The notes under the pieces are model-generated. The model was not told where the DNA came from. It was given only the letters and a program-made list of their open reading frames with translations, and did no database searches. A DNA stretch of 14,560 nt, from contig JAHEME010000019.1 of the NCBI GenBank assembly GCA_024643825.1, positions 1 through 14,560 of the forward strand, read 5' to 3'. Source of the stretch: Chloroflexota bacterium (lineage in GTDB: Bacteria; Chloroflexota; Anaerolineae; Aggregatilineales; UBA3940). Positions 1 through 6,073 of the stretch are shown here, piece by piece; position 1 is the stretch's first letter; each line of letters begins with the position of its first letter. The translations under genes and the position numbers were made by a program.

Positions 1-1061
1 TGGCGCTGAACAATGGGGCTACCGTCTCAGCGGCGCTGGCGTCGTTGGCCGTAGTGGATGCAGAAAATCTGGTGCGCCATTCCGAAATAATCACTGCCCT
101 ATCTTTGGAGGCGTTGAGGGGATACCGGGATGCCTTCCTGCCGCAGTTGCATCAGGTGCGCCCACACCCCGGTCAGATTGCTACCGCAAGCAACGTGCTT
201 TCTCTTGTCGAGGGGAGCCGTTTGCCTGATCCCGGTGACGCAGAGCATGATCCGGTTCGCCAACCTCCACAGGACCCCTATTCGCTGCGTTGTACTCCAC
301 AGGTCATCGGCGCTGTGCGGGAGACAGTAGCACATGGGCGTGAGATGTTGATGCGTGAAATTAATTCCGCGACAGATAATCCGCTAATCTTTGTTCGCCC
401 GGAAGATCGTCTGCCACGAGACTACAAAGCCATCTCCGGCGGAAACTTTCACGGGGAGTACATTGCTTTCGCAATGGATCACCTGAGCATTGGGCTAACC
501 GAGTTAGGCAGCATTTCAGAACGGCGCACATTCTGGCTCACGAATGCCCATATGTCGCGAGGGCTACCAAGTATGCTGGTGGCTGGCAATGATACGTTTA
601 TCGATAGCGGCTTGATGATCACCCAGTATGTAGCTGCTTCGCTGGTTTCCAAATGCAAAACACTGGCTCATCCAGATAGTGTTGACTCAATCCCCAGCTC
701 TGCAAATCAAGAAGATCATGTGAGCATGAGTATGAACGCGGCCCTCCATGCGCGGGAAATCGCGGAGAATATCACATCCGTGCTTGCCATTGAGTTGCTG
801 GCGGCTGTGACCAGCATACGTCATCGCCTAGAAACCCTCGAACTCAGCAGGGATGATCTGGGAAATGGCACACGTCTGGTCTTCGCGGCGCTCGAAAGCA
901 TCGCGCCGCAGATCTTTCAATTCCCGCTGGATCGAGATGCGGTCGTTTATCCCTATCTGCGGCTGGCGGAGAAGGCAGTCCGACAGGGGACTCTCGTCGA
1001 TTCCCTGCGTTCTTCCGGGTTTCAGTTCCGAGAAGTGCGCTCCATGACGACTGTTGAGTAG
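1..1061 (+). CDS. hutH: Histidine ammonia-lyase, 3' part (5' end outside window)
   Basis: HutH removes ammonia from L-histidine to give urocanate, the first step of cytoplasmic histidine degradation. The reading frame is already open at nt 3 and runs 352 residues to a TAG, so the N-terminal third is missing. That part holds the Ala-Ser-Gly triad that forms the MIO cofactor. Family hallmarks in the visible part, numbered from nt 3, are YSLRC at 93-97, NSATDNPLIF at 121-130, GGNFHGEYIAFAMDH at 146-160, ISERR at 171-175, and SVDSIPSSANQEDHVSMS at 226-243. YSLRC and QEDHVSM carry the Tyr, Arg and Glu active-site residues known from Pseudomonas HAL. The QEDHVSM block favours histidine over phenylalanine or tyrosine as substrate, but the specificity loop near the MIO is not visible. 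The stop codon touches the stop of the convergent hisS with no spacer. No other hut gene is in the window. Confidence 0.93.
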   Translation, partial: ALNNGATVSAALASLAVVDAENLVRHSEIITALSLEALRGYRDAFLPQLHQVRPHPGQIATASNVLSLVEGSRLPDPGDAEHDPVRQPPQDPYSLRCTPQVIGAVRETVAHGREMLMREINSATDNPLIFVRPEDRLPRDYKAISGGNFHGEYIAFAMDHLSIGLTELGSISERRTFWLTNAHMSRGLPSMLVAGNDTFIDSGLMITQYVAASLVSKCKTLAHPDSVDSIPSSANQEDHVSMSMNAALHAREIAENITSVLAIELLAAVTSIRHRLETLELSRDDLGNGTRLVFAALESIAPQIFQFPLDRDAVVYPYLRLAEKAVRQGTLVDSLRSSGFQFREVRSMTTVE

Positions 1062-2687
1062 CTACCAGTTGCGTATTGTTGTAGCAGCCTGTTCGCGCGG
1101 GACTGTGCGCTGCTCGCTTCCGCTGGCAGTTTCCCCCAACTTGCGGATAGTCACCGTATCAGCTTCGATTTCTTCGGGGCCGAGGACGATCACATAGGGG
1201 ATGCCTTTGTTTGACGCATAACCAATCTGTTCACGTAGACTGCTATCCGGGTCTAATGTGGTAGACGTATAGATGCCTTGGGCCCTAAGCAGGCTGGCTA
1301 CACTCAAAGAGGCTTCTACTGTCTCTGGGCCAAACACTGTGACGAGTACTTCGGCAGTTGCGGAACGGATCGAATCCGGGAACATGTCCAGTTCATCCAT
1401 CGCATCAATGATGCGCTCAATTCCCAGGCTGGTTCCGGTCGCCGGATAGCTGACATCAGAGAACATCCCAATGAGTTCATCAAACCGTCCTCCGCCGGTG
1501 ATGCTGGGCATCGCTTTTGGCTTCTCAATGGTTGTCTCAAAGATTGGCCCTGTATAGTATTCGAGGCCACGCACCATCGCGAAGTTCAGCGCATAGGCCG
1601 TCTCTGGCACCCCCAGAGCTTTGAGATAGCGGAACAGATCGCGCATTTCCTGGATTCCTTCTACTGCGCTCGCAGAGTTTTGGAGTCGGTCTTCGAGATC
1701 GTCCAGCGCCTGCATAGGCGACCCGGCAATCTTCAAAAGATCAAGCAATTGATCTACTACGTTTTCTGGAATGATTTCTACGCTACTTCCATAAAAGGAT
1801 CGCAGGCTGACCGATAACTCATTCACAATCTGGGCTGTTGCTGCCTGGAGTTCTCCTGAAGGGATATTCTGCGCTTCCGTATCTGCGATCAGCTCAGTTA
1901 AGGCGGGGAGCAGTCCCTCTACCATGCGAGGATCAAGCTCTTCGCCTCCATCCGTTCGGCTGTTCGTGAGATAGCCTCCCAGGTCATCGACGGCCAGCTT
2001 ACCCTGTAGAACGAGACGAGCAGCCCGTTGGAGGGGGTCGCGCGGTTCCTTGGGAAGCCCAACTGTGAGAAGCTCCTGGCGAACGCCGTCCATACCAATC
2101 TTGTCCAGCTTATCGATAGACCGATATAGACCGGGCTGAAGTGACTCTGGAACCCCCGCATAGTCGCCAATCCCATCGAGAAGTTTGCGATTATTAACGG
2201 AAATTTTGAAGTCTTCGAAACCCAGGTGATTCAGAACCTGGTAGATCATGGCTACGATCTCAGCATCCGCAAGCATGCTGGTTGCCCCAACAATATCTAC
2301 GTCACATTGGTAGAACTCGCGGTAGCGGCCTTTCTGTGGGCGGTCGGCGCGCCATACAGGGGCAATCTGATATCGTTTGAAGGGGCGCGCAAGCTCCGGG
2401 TACATTGCGGCCACACGGCTCAGAGGTACGGAGAGGTCATACCGCAATGAAACTTCGCTGCCGGGAGTGTCTCCGTACCATGCCTTATAGATCAGGCGTT
2501 CCGCATCCTCGCCATATTTCCCGGTCACGGTCTCAGTTAGCTCAATGGCTGGGGTCTGAAGAGGTTCAAAACCAAACTGCTCGAATACCTCACGCATGAT
2601 GTCTATCACGTATTGTCGCTTGATCATTTGTTCTGGCAGGATATCTCGCATCCCTGCTGGCAAACGTGGGGCAACTTTGGTGGGCAT
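1062..2687 (-). CDS. hisS: Histidyl-tRNA synthetase
   Basis: Class II synthetase that activates histidine with ATP and charges tRNA-His in the cytoplasm. I place the start at the ATG at 2687 (541 aa), preceded by AAAGGA and a 7-nt spacer. A longer in-frame start at 2747 would begin inside the terminator hairpin and is unlikely. Motif 2 is VWRADRPQKGRYREFYQCD (111-129). The histidine-binding signature is RGLEYYTGP (373-381), followed by GGGRFDELIG (398-407). Motif 3 is TSLGIERI (419-426), and an anticodon-binding domain fills about 445-541. At 541 aa it is over 100 residues longer than the common bacterial HisRS of about 420-430. The extra length lies between about 195 and 350, after RSIDKLDKIG, which resembles eukaryotic/archaeal-type HisRS. 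Expression is probably controlled by the leader-peptide attenuator immediately upstream. Confidence 0.97.
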   Translation of the reverse strand: MPTKVAPRLPAGMRDILPEQMIKRQYVIDIMREVFEQFGFEPLQTPAIELTETVTGKYGEDAERLIYKAWYGDTPGSEVSLRYDLSVPLSRVAAMYPELARPFKRYQIAPVWRADRPQKGRYREFYQCDVDIVGATSMLADAEIVAMIYQVLNHLGFEDFKISVNNRKLLDGIGDYAGVPESLQPGLYRSIDKLDKIGMDGVRQELLTVGLPKEPRDPLQRAARLVLQGKLAVDDLGGYLTNSRTDGGEELDPRMVEGLLPALTELIADTEAQNIPSGELQAATAQIVNELSVSLRSFYGSSVEIIPENVVDQLLDLLKIAGSPMQALDDLEDRLQNSASAVEGIQEMRDLFRYLKALGVPETAYALNFAMVRGLEYYTGPIFETTIEKPKAMPSITGGGRFDELIGMFSDVSYPATGTSLGIERIIDAMDELDMFPDSIRSATAEVLVTVFGPETVEASLSVASLLRAQGIYTSTTLDPDSSLREQIGYASNKGIPYVIVLGPEEIEADTVTIRKLGETASGSEQRTVPREQAATTIRNW

Positions 2688-2720
2688 AATCTTTTCCTTT
2701 AATGATTCTAGGCTGATAAC

Positions 2721-2752
2721 AAAAAAGCGTGGAGATGAACTCTCCACGCTTT
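2721..2752 (-). terminator. Intrinsic terminator in the hisS leader (attenuator)
   Basis: On the minus strand there is a perfect 12-bp stem (AAAGCGTGGAGA, loop GTTCA, TCTCCACGCTTT) ending in a run of six T. The U-run ends only 33 nt before the hisS start codon. That leaves no room for a separate hisS promoter, so transcripts reaching hisS must read through this hairpin. It may also end read-through from the HAD genes. Its 5' arm (2742-2749, GCGUGGAG) can instead pair with CUCCGCGC at 2802-2809, giving 8 bp with one G-U, so terminated and antiterminated states can alternate. The pairing was worked out by eye and no folding energy was computed. Confidence 0.85.
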
Positions 2753-2763
2753 GCTAGTAATGG

Positions 2764-2813
2764 CTGGCACTCAGTCATGCCAAGAATACACTACTCCTGC
2801 TGCGCGGAGGTGT
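2764..2813 (-). promoter_or_regulatory. Competing RNA hairpins of the hisS attenuator
   Basis: Two more RNA structures lie between the His codons and the terminator. Hairpin A (2788-2813) pairs ACAC.CUCC with GGAG.UA.GUGU around an 8-nt loop. It locks up the CUCC that is also part of the antiterminator strand 2802-2809. Hairpin B (2764-2783) pairs UGGCA with UGCCA over the leader stop codon. A ribosome stalled on the His run at 2822-2836 would cover or approach the 5' arm of hairpin A. That would free CUCCGCGC to pair with the 5' arm of the terminator and let transcription continue. This matches the geometry of classical amino-acid attenuators. The base pairing is seen in the sequence; the mechanism is inferred. 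Confidence 0.6.
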
Positions 2814-2872
2814 TGTATATTATGACCATGATGATGAGTGTGGCAGAAGGAACTAAGTTTAACTATCAACAT
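2771..2872 (-). CDS. Histidine-rich leader peptide of hisS (33 aa)
   Basis: Small ORF with an ATG at 2870-2872 and a TGA at 2771-2773, sitting between the upstream HAD gene and hisS. The peptide has seven histidines in 33 residues, five of them in the eight-residue stretch CHTHHHGH (residues 10-17), followed by single His at 21 and 32. Six of the seven are at or before residue 21, upstream of the competing hairpins. This resembles the His leader of enterobacterial his operons, which has a run of seven His codons. The ribosome would sense charged tRNA-His here and so set the level of the enzyme that makes it. No Shine-Dalgarno sequence is visible. A -10-like TAAAAT ends 6 nt before the ATG, so the ORF may be read from a leaderless transcript. 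It is not a match to a named gene. Confidence 0.75.
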   Translation of the reverse strand: MLIVKLSSFCHTHHHGHNIQHLRAAGVVYSWHD

Positions 2873-2878
2873 AGGCGC

Positions 2879-2908
2879 ATTTTAGCATGCCTTGAAGCAT
2901 GGCGGCAA
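2879..2908 (-). promoter_or_regulatory. Probable promoter of the hisS leader transcript
   Basis: On the minus strand TTGCCG (2903-2908, 4/6 to TTGACA), an 18-nt spacer and TAAAAT (2879-2884, 5/6 to TATAAT). The expected start point about 7 nt downstream of the -10 box coincides with the A of the leader ATG at 2872. The HAD stop codon lies just upstream at 2910-2912. Some hisS mRNA could also come from read-through of the HAD genes. Confidence 0.5.
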
Positions 2909-2909
2909 G

Positions 2910-3545
2910 TCATCTCAGTATATTGTATGCCATCAGCTTGGCACGCAGTTGAGTAGGGCTGACAAAGACAATGGACTTCATGCCCAGTTCTTCTGCCGCT
3001 TCGGTATTGCGAGAGAGATCGTCAATGAATAGCGCATCACCGGGTAGCAGCTCAAGACGTTCCAGTGCAAGAAGGTAAATCTCTGGCTCTGGTTTTGCCA
3101 TCCCTACTTCAGCAGAGCTAACGACAATATCAAAGAGATCATTGAATCCACAGTTTTCTGCCAGATACCGCGAAAAATCCCGGCGAGCCGTATTGCTGAG
3201 AACAGCGAGGCGGCAAACAGAGTGTAATTCCGTCAGCAGAGTTCGCATTTCAGGGCGAATGCCCCGATGCTGGTACAAACGGTGGATGAAAACATCCCGA
3301 TCCTCTTTGTCATGCAATCCCAGTTCTAATAGTCGAACTTTCCAGAACGCATCTCGGCTAATCTCTCCACGCTTGGCTTGTTCCCAGGCAGATGAGACAT
3401 AGAGATGGTTCCACAGCTCTTTACCTTCCCTGAACCCATGTTGTACAGCGAGCGCCTTAAGGTCGTTTTGAAAACCGCTTATGTTAAGCGGCCCTTCAAG
3501 TACGCCTCCGTAGTCGAAGATCAGAGCTTTGAATGTGCTTGCCAT
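2910..3545 (-). CDS. HAD-superfamily hydrolase (second of tandem pair)
   Basis: A 211-aa haloacid dehalogenase-like hydrolase, probably a cytoplasmic phosphatase of subfamily IA acting on an unknown small phosphorylated substrate. Motif I is IFDYGGVLEG near residues 9-18, motif II LSNTARRD, the motif III lysine lies in GMAKPEPEIY, and motif IV is LFIDDLSRN. The residue two after the nucleophile Asp is Gly, not the usual Asp (DxG instead of DxD). The sugar phosphatase YihX also has DxG in FDLGNVI. KRGEISRDAF also resembles the YihX cap region. I chose the ATG at 3545 because it follows the TAA of the upstream HAD gene by a single base; a longer start would overlap that gene and precede motif I by over 40 residues. 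The exact substrate cannot be told. Confidence 0.85.
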   Translation of the reverse strand: MASTFKALIFDYGGVLEGPLNISGFQNDLKALAVQHGFREGKELWNHLYVSSAWEQAKRGEISRDAFWKVRLLELGLHDKEDRDVFIHRLYQHRGIRPEMRTLLTELHSVCRLAVLSNTARRDFSRYLAENCGFNDLFDIVVSSAEVGMAKPEPEIYLLALERLELLPGDALFIDDLSRNTEAAEELGMKSIVFVSPTQLRAKLMAYNILR

Positions 3546-3546
3546 A

Positions 3547-4182
3547 TTATGAATCCAACCAGCGGGACAGTTGTGCTTCAAGATTAAACGATGACTTGAA
3601 TTGTACTGCCTGCATGCCGAAAGACACCGCACCTTCAACATTCACAGAAGAATCGTCAATCATCAGGGCGTGATGTGGTTCAATGCACAGTGGAGAAAGA
3701 CATGCATTGTAGGCTGCACCGTCTGGTTTCATAATCCCAATTTCGGCGGAGATAATGCACGGCGAAAACAGATCGAGCACATGAAGCTGCCTAAGATCAT
3801 CGCGTAGTGAGACGGGATTGTTGCTAAGAAGGCCCACCGGAATACCACTTTTTCGTAACCGCCGAATGAGGGAGATCAATTGGACGTCAAGTCGATCTCC
3901 ACTGTAGAAGTCTCGCAGCAAATTGGGAACTTCCTCAATGGGAATTCCCAACACCGCCACGAGAGCCTGTTCGTATTCGCTGGCTGAGATTTCCCCCAAT
4001 TGAAGCTGCACCCATTCTGGAAGGCCATGCACAATTTCCTCAACCGAACCTGGAACGAGATTCAGGCGTTGATCCCATTTCTGACGCGGGGTGTAATCTT
4101 CTGTGCGCATGAGAACGCCACCCCAATCAAAAATGATGGCGCTTGTCCTATTTGTATTACGCTGATCCCTGAACATCATCAT
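3547..4182 (-). CDS. HAD-superfamily hydrolase (first of tandem pair)
   Basis: A 211-aa HAD hydrolase, paralogous to the next gene and of the same length. Motif I is IFDWGGVLMR (residues 17-26), motif II LLSNNPVS, the motif III lysine lies in GIMKPDGAAY, and motif IV is LMIDDSSVNVEGA. Like its neighbour it has DxG instead of DxD at motif I, so it may be a slow or specialised phosphatase, or a related hydrolase. The start is three consecutive ATG codons (4174-4182) and the true one is uncertain. No clear Shine-Dalgarno precedes them, only a T-run (TTTTTT) 6-12 nt upstream. It is divergent from the ferredoxin reductase gene across a 139-bp gap and is probably co-transcribed with the second HAD gene. 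Confidence 0.85.
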   Translation of the reverse strand: MMMFRDQRNTNRTSAIIFDWGGVLMRTEDYTPRQKWDQRLNLVPGSVEEIVHGLPEWVQLQLGEISASEYEQALVAVLGIPIEEVPNLLRDFYSGDRLDVQLISLIRRLRKSGIPVGLLSNNPVSLRDDLRQLHVLDLFSPCIISAEIGIMKPDGAAYNACLSPLCIEPHHALMIDDSSVNVEGAVSFGMQAVQFKSSFNLEAQLSRWLDS

Positions 4183-4253
4183 AGCTTAACAAAAAAGGCG
4201 TGCCTGCGCTCATGTACGATTGTACTTCCATGCTCCTGTCGCTATACTCGCTT

Positions 4254-4282
4254 TTGACGCTTCCCTTTTAGCCCTGTTTACT
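4254..4282 (+). promoter_or_regulatory. Candidate promoter of the ferredoxin-NADP reductase gene
   Basis: In the 139-bp divergent gap, TTGACG (4254-4259, 5/6) and TTTACT (4277-4282, 4/6) are spaced 17 nt apart, about 40 nt before the start codon at 4322. A second option is TATACT at 4243-4248. I found no convincing promoter for the opposite HAD genes beyond a TACAAT on the minus strand with no good -35. Confidence 0.4.
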
Positions 4283-4321
4283 TTGGTTTTCTAATCCTAC
4301 TCTTTGGAAGAGCAATGAATA

Positions 4322-5314
4322 ATGCCTGATCGAGATATGTATGACATTCTGGTTGTTGGAGCTGGTCCCACAGGGCTGTTTGCCTCATTCTATGCGGGCC
4401 TCCGAGAAATGCGCACTAAGATTATCGAGGCACTCCCAGAACCTGGCGGGCAGTTGGCTGTTTTGTATCCGGAAAAGATGATTTTTGATGTAGCTGGTTT
4501 TCCGGAGATTCTGGCAACGGATCTTGTCAAGGGCCTTATGGACCAAACTTCGCGCCATAAGCCAACCTTCTGCTTTGACGAACGTGCTCAAACCCTCACG
4601 CGGGAACAAGATGGTTCGTTCACACTTACCACAAATGTGCAATCCCACTATGGAAAGACTGTGGTGATCTGTAGCGGAATTGGTGCGTTTCATCCCAATA
4701 AGCTTGACAATGAGAGTCTGAACCGATTTGAAGATAATGGAGTCTATTACTATGTTCAGGATAAGGATCCATTCAGAAACAAGAAACTCCTCATTGTAGG
4801 TGGTGGTGATTCGGCAGTGGACTGGGCCTTGAACTTAAAAGAATATGCAGATGAAGTAACTTTGATCCACCGCCGTGGCGAATTCCGAGCACATCCAAGT
4901 AGTGTTACGGAGTTGATGAATTCGAGCGTTGACGTAGAGACATTCCACGAACTGAGATCGGTTTTAGGAGACGGGCACATTACGGGAGCGGTCATTTACG
5001 ATAATCGCACCGGGGAAGAAAAACAGATCGATCTCGATTTCATCCTGATGAATCTTGGGTTCAAGGCCGATCTGGGGCCAATAAAAGAATGGGGCCTTGA
5101 AATTGAAAAGAGGTATGTCCTGGTCAATGGACGGCATGAGACGAATATCCCCGGTGTGTATGCCGCCGGAGACATAGCGAGACAGCCAGATATTGAACCG
5201 CTGAACCTGATTGCAACCGGATTTGGGCAGGCTACGGTCGCTGTCAATTACGCATACGCCTATCTCACAGGAGGTAAGGTCTTCCCAGGTCACTCGTCAG
5301 AAATGCATCCATAG
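4322..5314 (+). CDS. Ferredoxin/flavodoxin--NADP+ reductase, thioredoxin-reductase-like
   Basis: A 330-aa cytoplasmic flavoprotein that moves electrons between NADP(H) and ferredoxin or flavodoxin. It is of the Bacillus YumC / green-sulfur-bacterial FNR type. The N-terminal FAD site is VVGAGPTGLF (11-20), followed by PGGQLAVLYPEKMIFDVAGFP (41-61), a stretch typical of this family. The NADP site is IVGGGDSAVDWAL (158-170) with HRRGEFRAH (183-191), whose arginines suit the 2'-phosphate of NADPH. The C-terminal FAD motif is GVYAAGD (278-284). It lacks the CxxC redox pair of true thioredoxin reductase, so it is not TrxB. GGAAG lies 11 nt before the ATG; an in-frame ATG at codon 6 is a possible alternative. 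The gene stands alone and converges on lipB with 27 bp between the stop codons. Confidence 0.92.
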   Translation: MPDRDMYDILVVGAGPTGLFASFYAGLREMRTKIIEALPEPGGQLAVLYPEKMIFDVAGFPEILATDLVKGLMDQTSRHKPTFCFDERAQTLTREQDGSFTLTTNVQSHYGKTVVICSGIGAFHPNKLDNESLNRFEDNGVYYYVQDKDPFRNKKLLIVGGGDSAVDWALNLKEYADEVTLIHRRGEFRAHPSSVTELMNSSVDVETFHELRSVLGDGHITGAVIYDNRTGEEKQIDLDFILMNLGFKADLGPIKEWGLEIEKRYVLVNGRHETNIPGVYAAGDIARQPDIEPLNLIATGFGQATVAVNYAYAYLTGGKVFPGHSSEMHP

Positions 5315-5341
5315 GCTCGATGATTAATGGAAGAGCGATGA

Positions 5342-6073
5342 CTATAGATCCAGCAGATCGTGCAGCGAGCGTGGCGCAAGATCAACAGTAAAGATGTTTT
5401 GATAAGAGACCGCAAATTGCGTCTTGACTTCTTCCATTGTGGGGGCAGAGGTTCCAAGCAGCGATCTCATCGAGCAGATCTGACTCTCTTGGATTCCGCA
5501 GGGGACGATCCCAGCGAAGTACTGTAGATCCGTAGTGACGTTTAGCGCTGTTCCGTGTGTGCTTACCCCGCGCGCACTCACATGCACGCCAATGGCTGCG
5601 ATTTTGGCTACCCCTTCATCTGTATTAACCCAAACCCCTGTCAATCCCCTTTTCCTTTGACCTGCAATACCAAATGCTGCCACCGTCTTGATCAGGACAT
5701 CTTCTAGCCTACGGACATACCCCACATAGTCCGATTGGACGAGGCATCCCGAAGCATCGGTGAGTCCGAGGAAGCAGATCGGATAGGCAACCAATTGCCC
5801 AGGCCCGTGAAATGTGATGTCACCGCCCCGATCTACATCATCATATACAGCAATTCCCTGTACCTGGCACTCTTCCCGACTCATGAGCAGATGTTCTTGC
5901 TTGCCAGAACGTCCCAGAGTATAGGTCGGCGGATGTTCCAGCAGCAGCAGGGTGTCTGGTATTCGCTTGGCGGCACGAGCATCGGCTAGCTTTTGCTGAA
6001 GTGACCATGTGGTCTTGTAGTCAATCATTCCCAGATCGACTCTGTAACTCGTAGTAAAGCGGTCCGATTTCAT
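5342..6073 (-). CDS. lipB: Octanoyltransferase (lipoate biosynthesis protein B)
   Basis: LipB moves octanoate from acyl carrier protein to lipoyl domains of 2-oxoacid dehydrogenases and GcvH, the first step of endogenous lipoate synthesis. The protein is 243 aa, close to family length. Visible motifs are LLLEHPPTYTLGRSG (43-57), the signature RGGDITFHGPGQLVAYP (82-98), TGVWV (145-149), KIAAIGVHVSARGVSTHG (157-174) with the catalytic Lys157, and GIVPCGI (188-194) with the catalytic Cys192. The start at 6073 gives an ATGA overlap with the stop of the upstream lipoprotein gene, so translation is probably coupled. It is the last gene of a signalling operon. The usual partner lipA (lipoyl synthase) is not in the window. 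Confidence 0.95.
   Translation of the reverse strand: MKSDRFTTSYRVDLGMIDYKTTWSLQQKLADARAAKRIPDTLLLLEHPPTYTLGRSGKQEHLLMSREECQVQGIAVYDDVDRGGDITFHGPGQLVAYPICFLGLTDASGCLVQSDYVGYVRRLEDVLIKTVAAFGIAGQRKRGLTGVWVNTDEGVAKIAAIGVHVSARGVSTHGTALNVTTDLQYFAGIVPCGIQESQICSMRSLLGTSAPTMEEVKTQFAVSYQNIFTVDLAPRSLHDLLDL

Noticed and set aside
1278..1817. 179-aa plus-strand ORF opposite hisS
   Set aside because: It is an antisense shadow of the HisRS coding sequence with no family features.
2687..2909. T-box riboswitch upstream of hisS
   Set aside because: A terminator before an aminoacyl-tRNA synthetase gene suggested a T-box, but I found no T-box core (AGGGUGGNACCGCG-like) or Stem I features. The His-rich ORF explains the leader better.
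4183..4200. Second attenuator before the HAD genes (T-run TTTTTTG upstream of ATGATGATG)
   Set aside because: The T-run follows GGCACGCC, which is self-complementary but cannot fold into a hairpin with an allowed loop. No leader ORF was seen.
4322..5314. Thioredoxin reductase
   Set aside because: The fold and FAD/NADPH motifs fit, but the redox CxxC is missing and GGQLAVLYPEK is typical of the YumC-type ferredoxin reductase.
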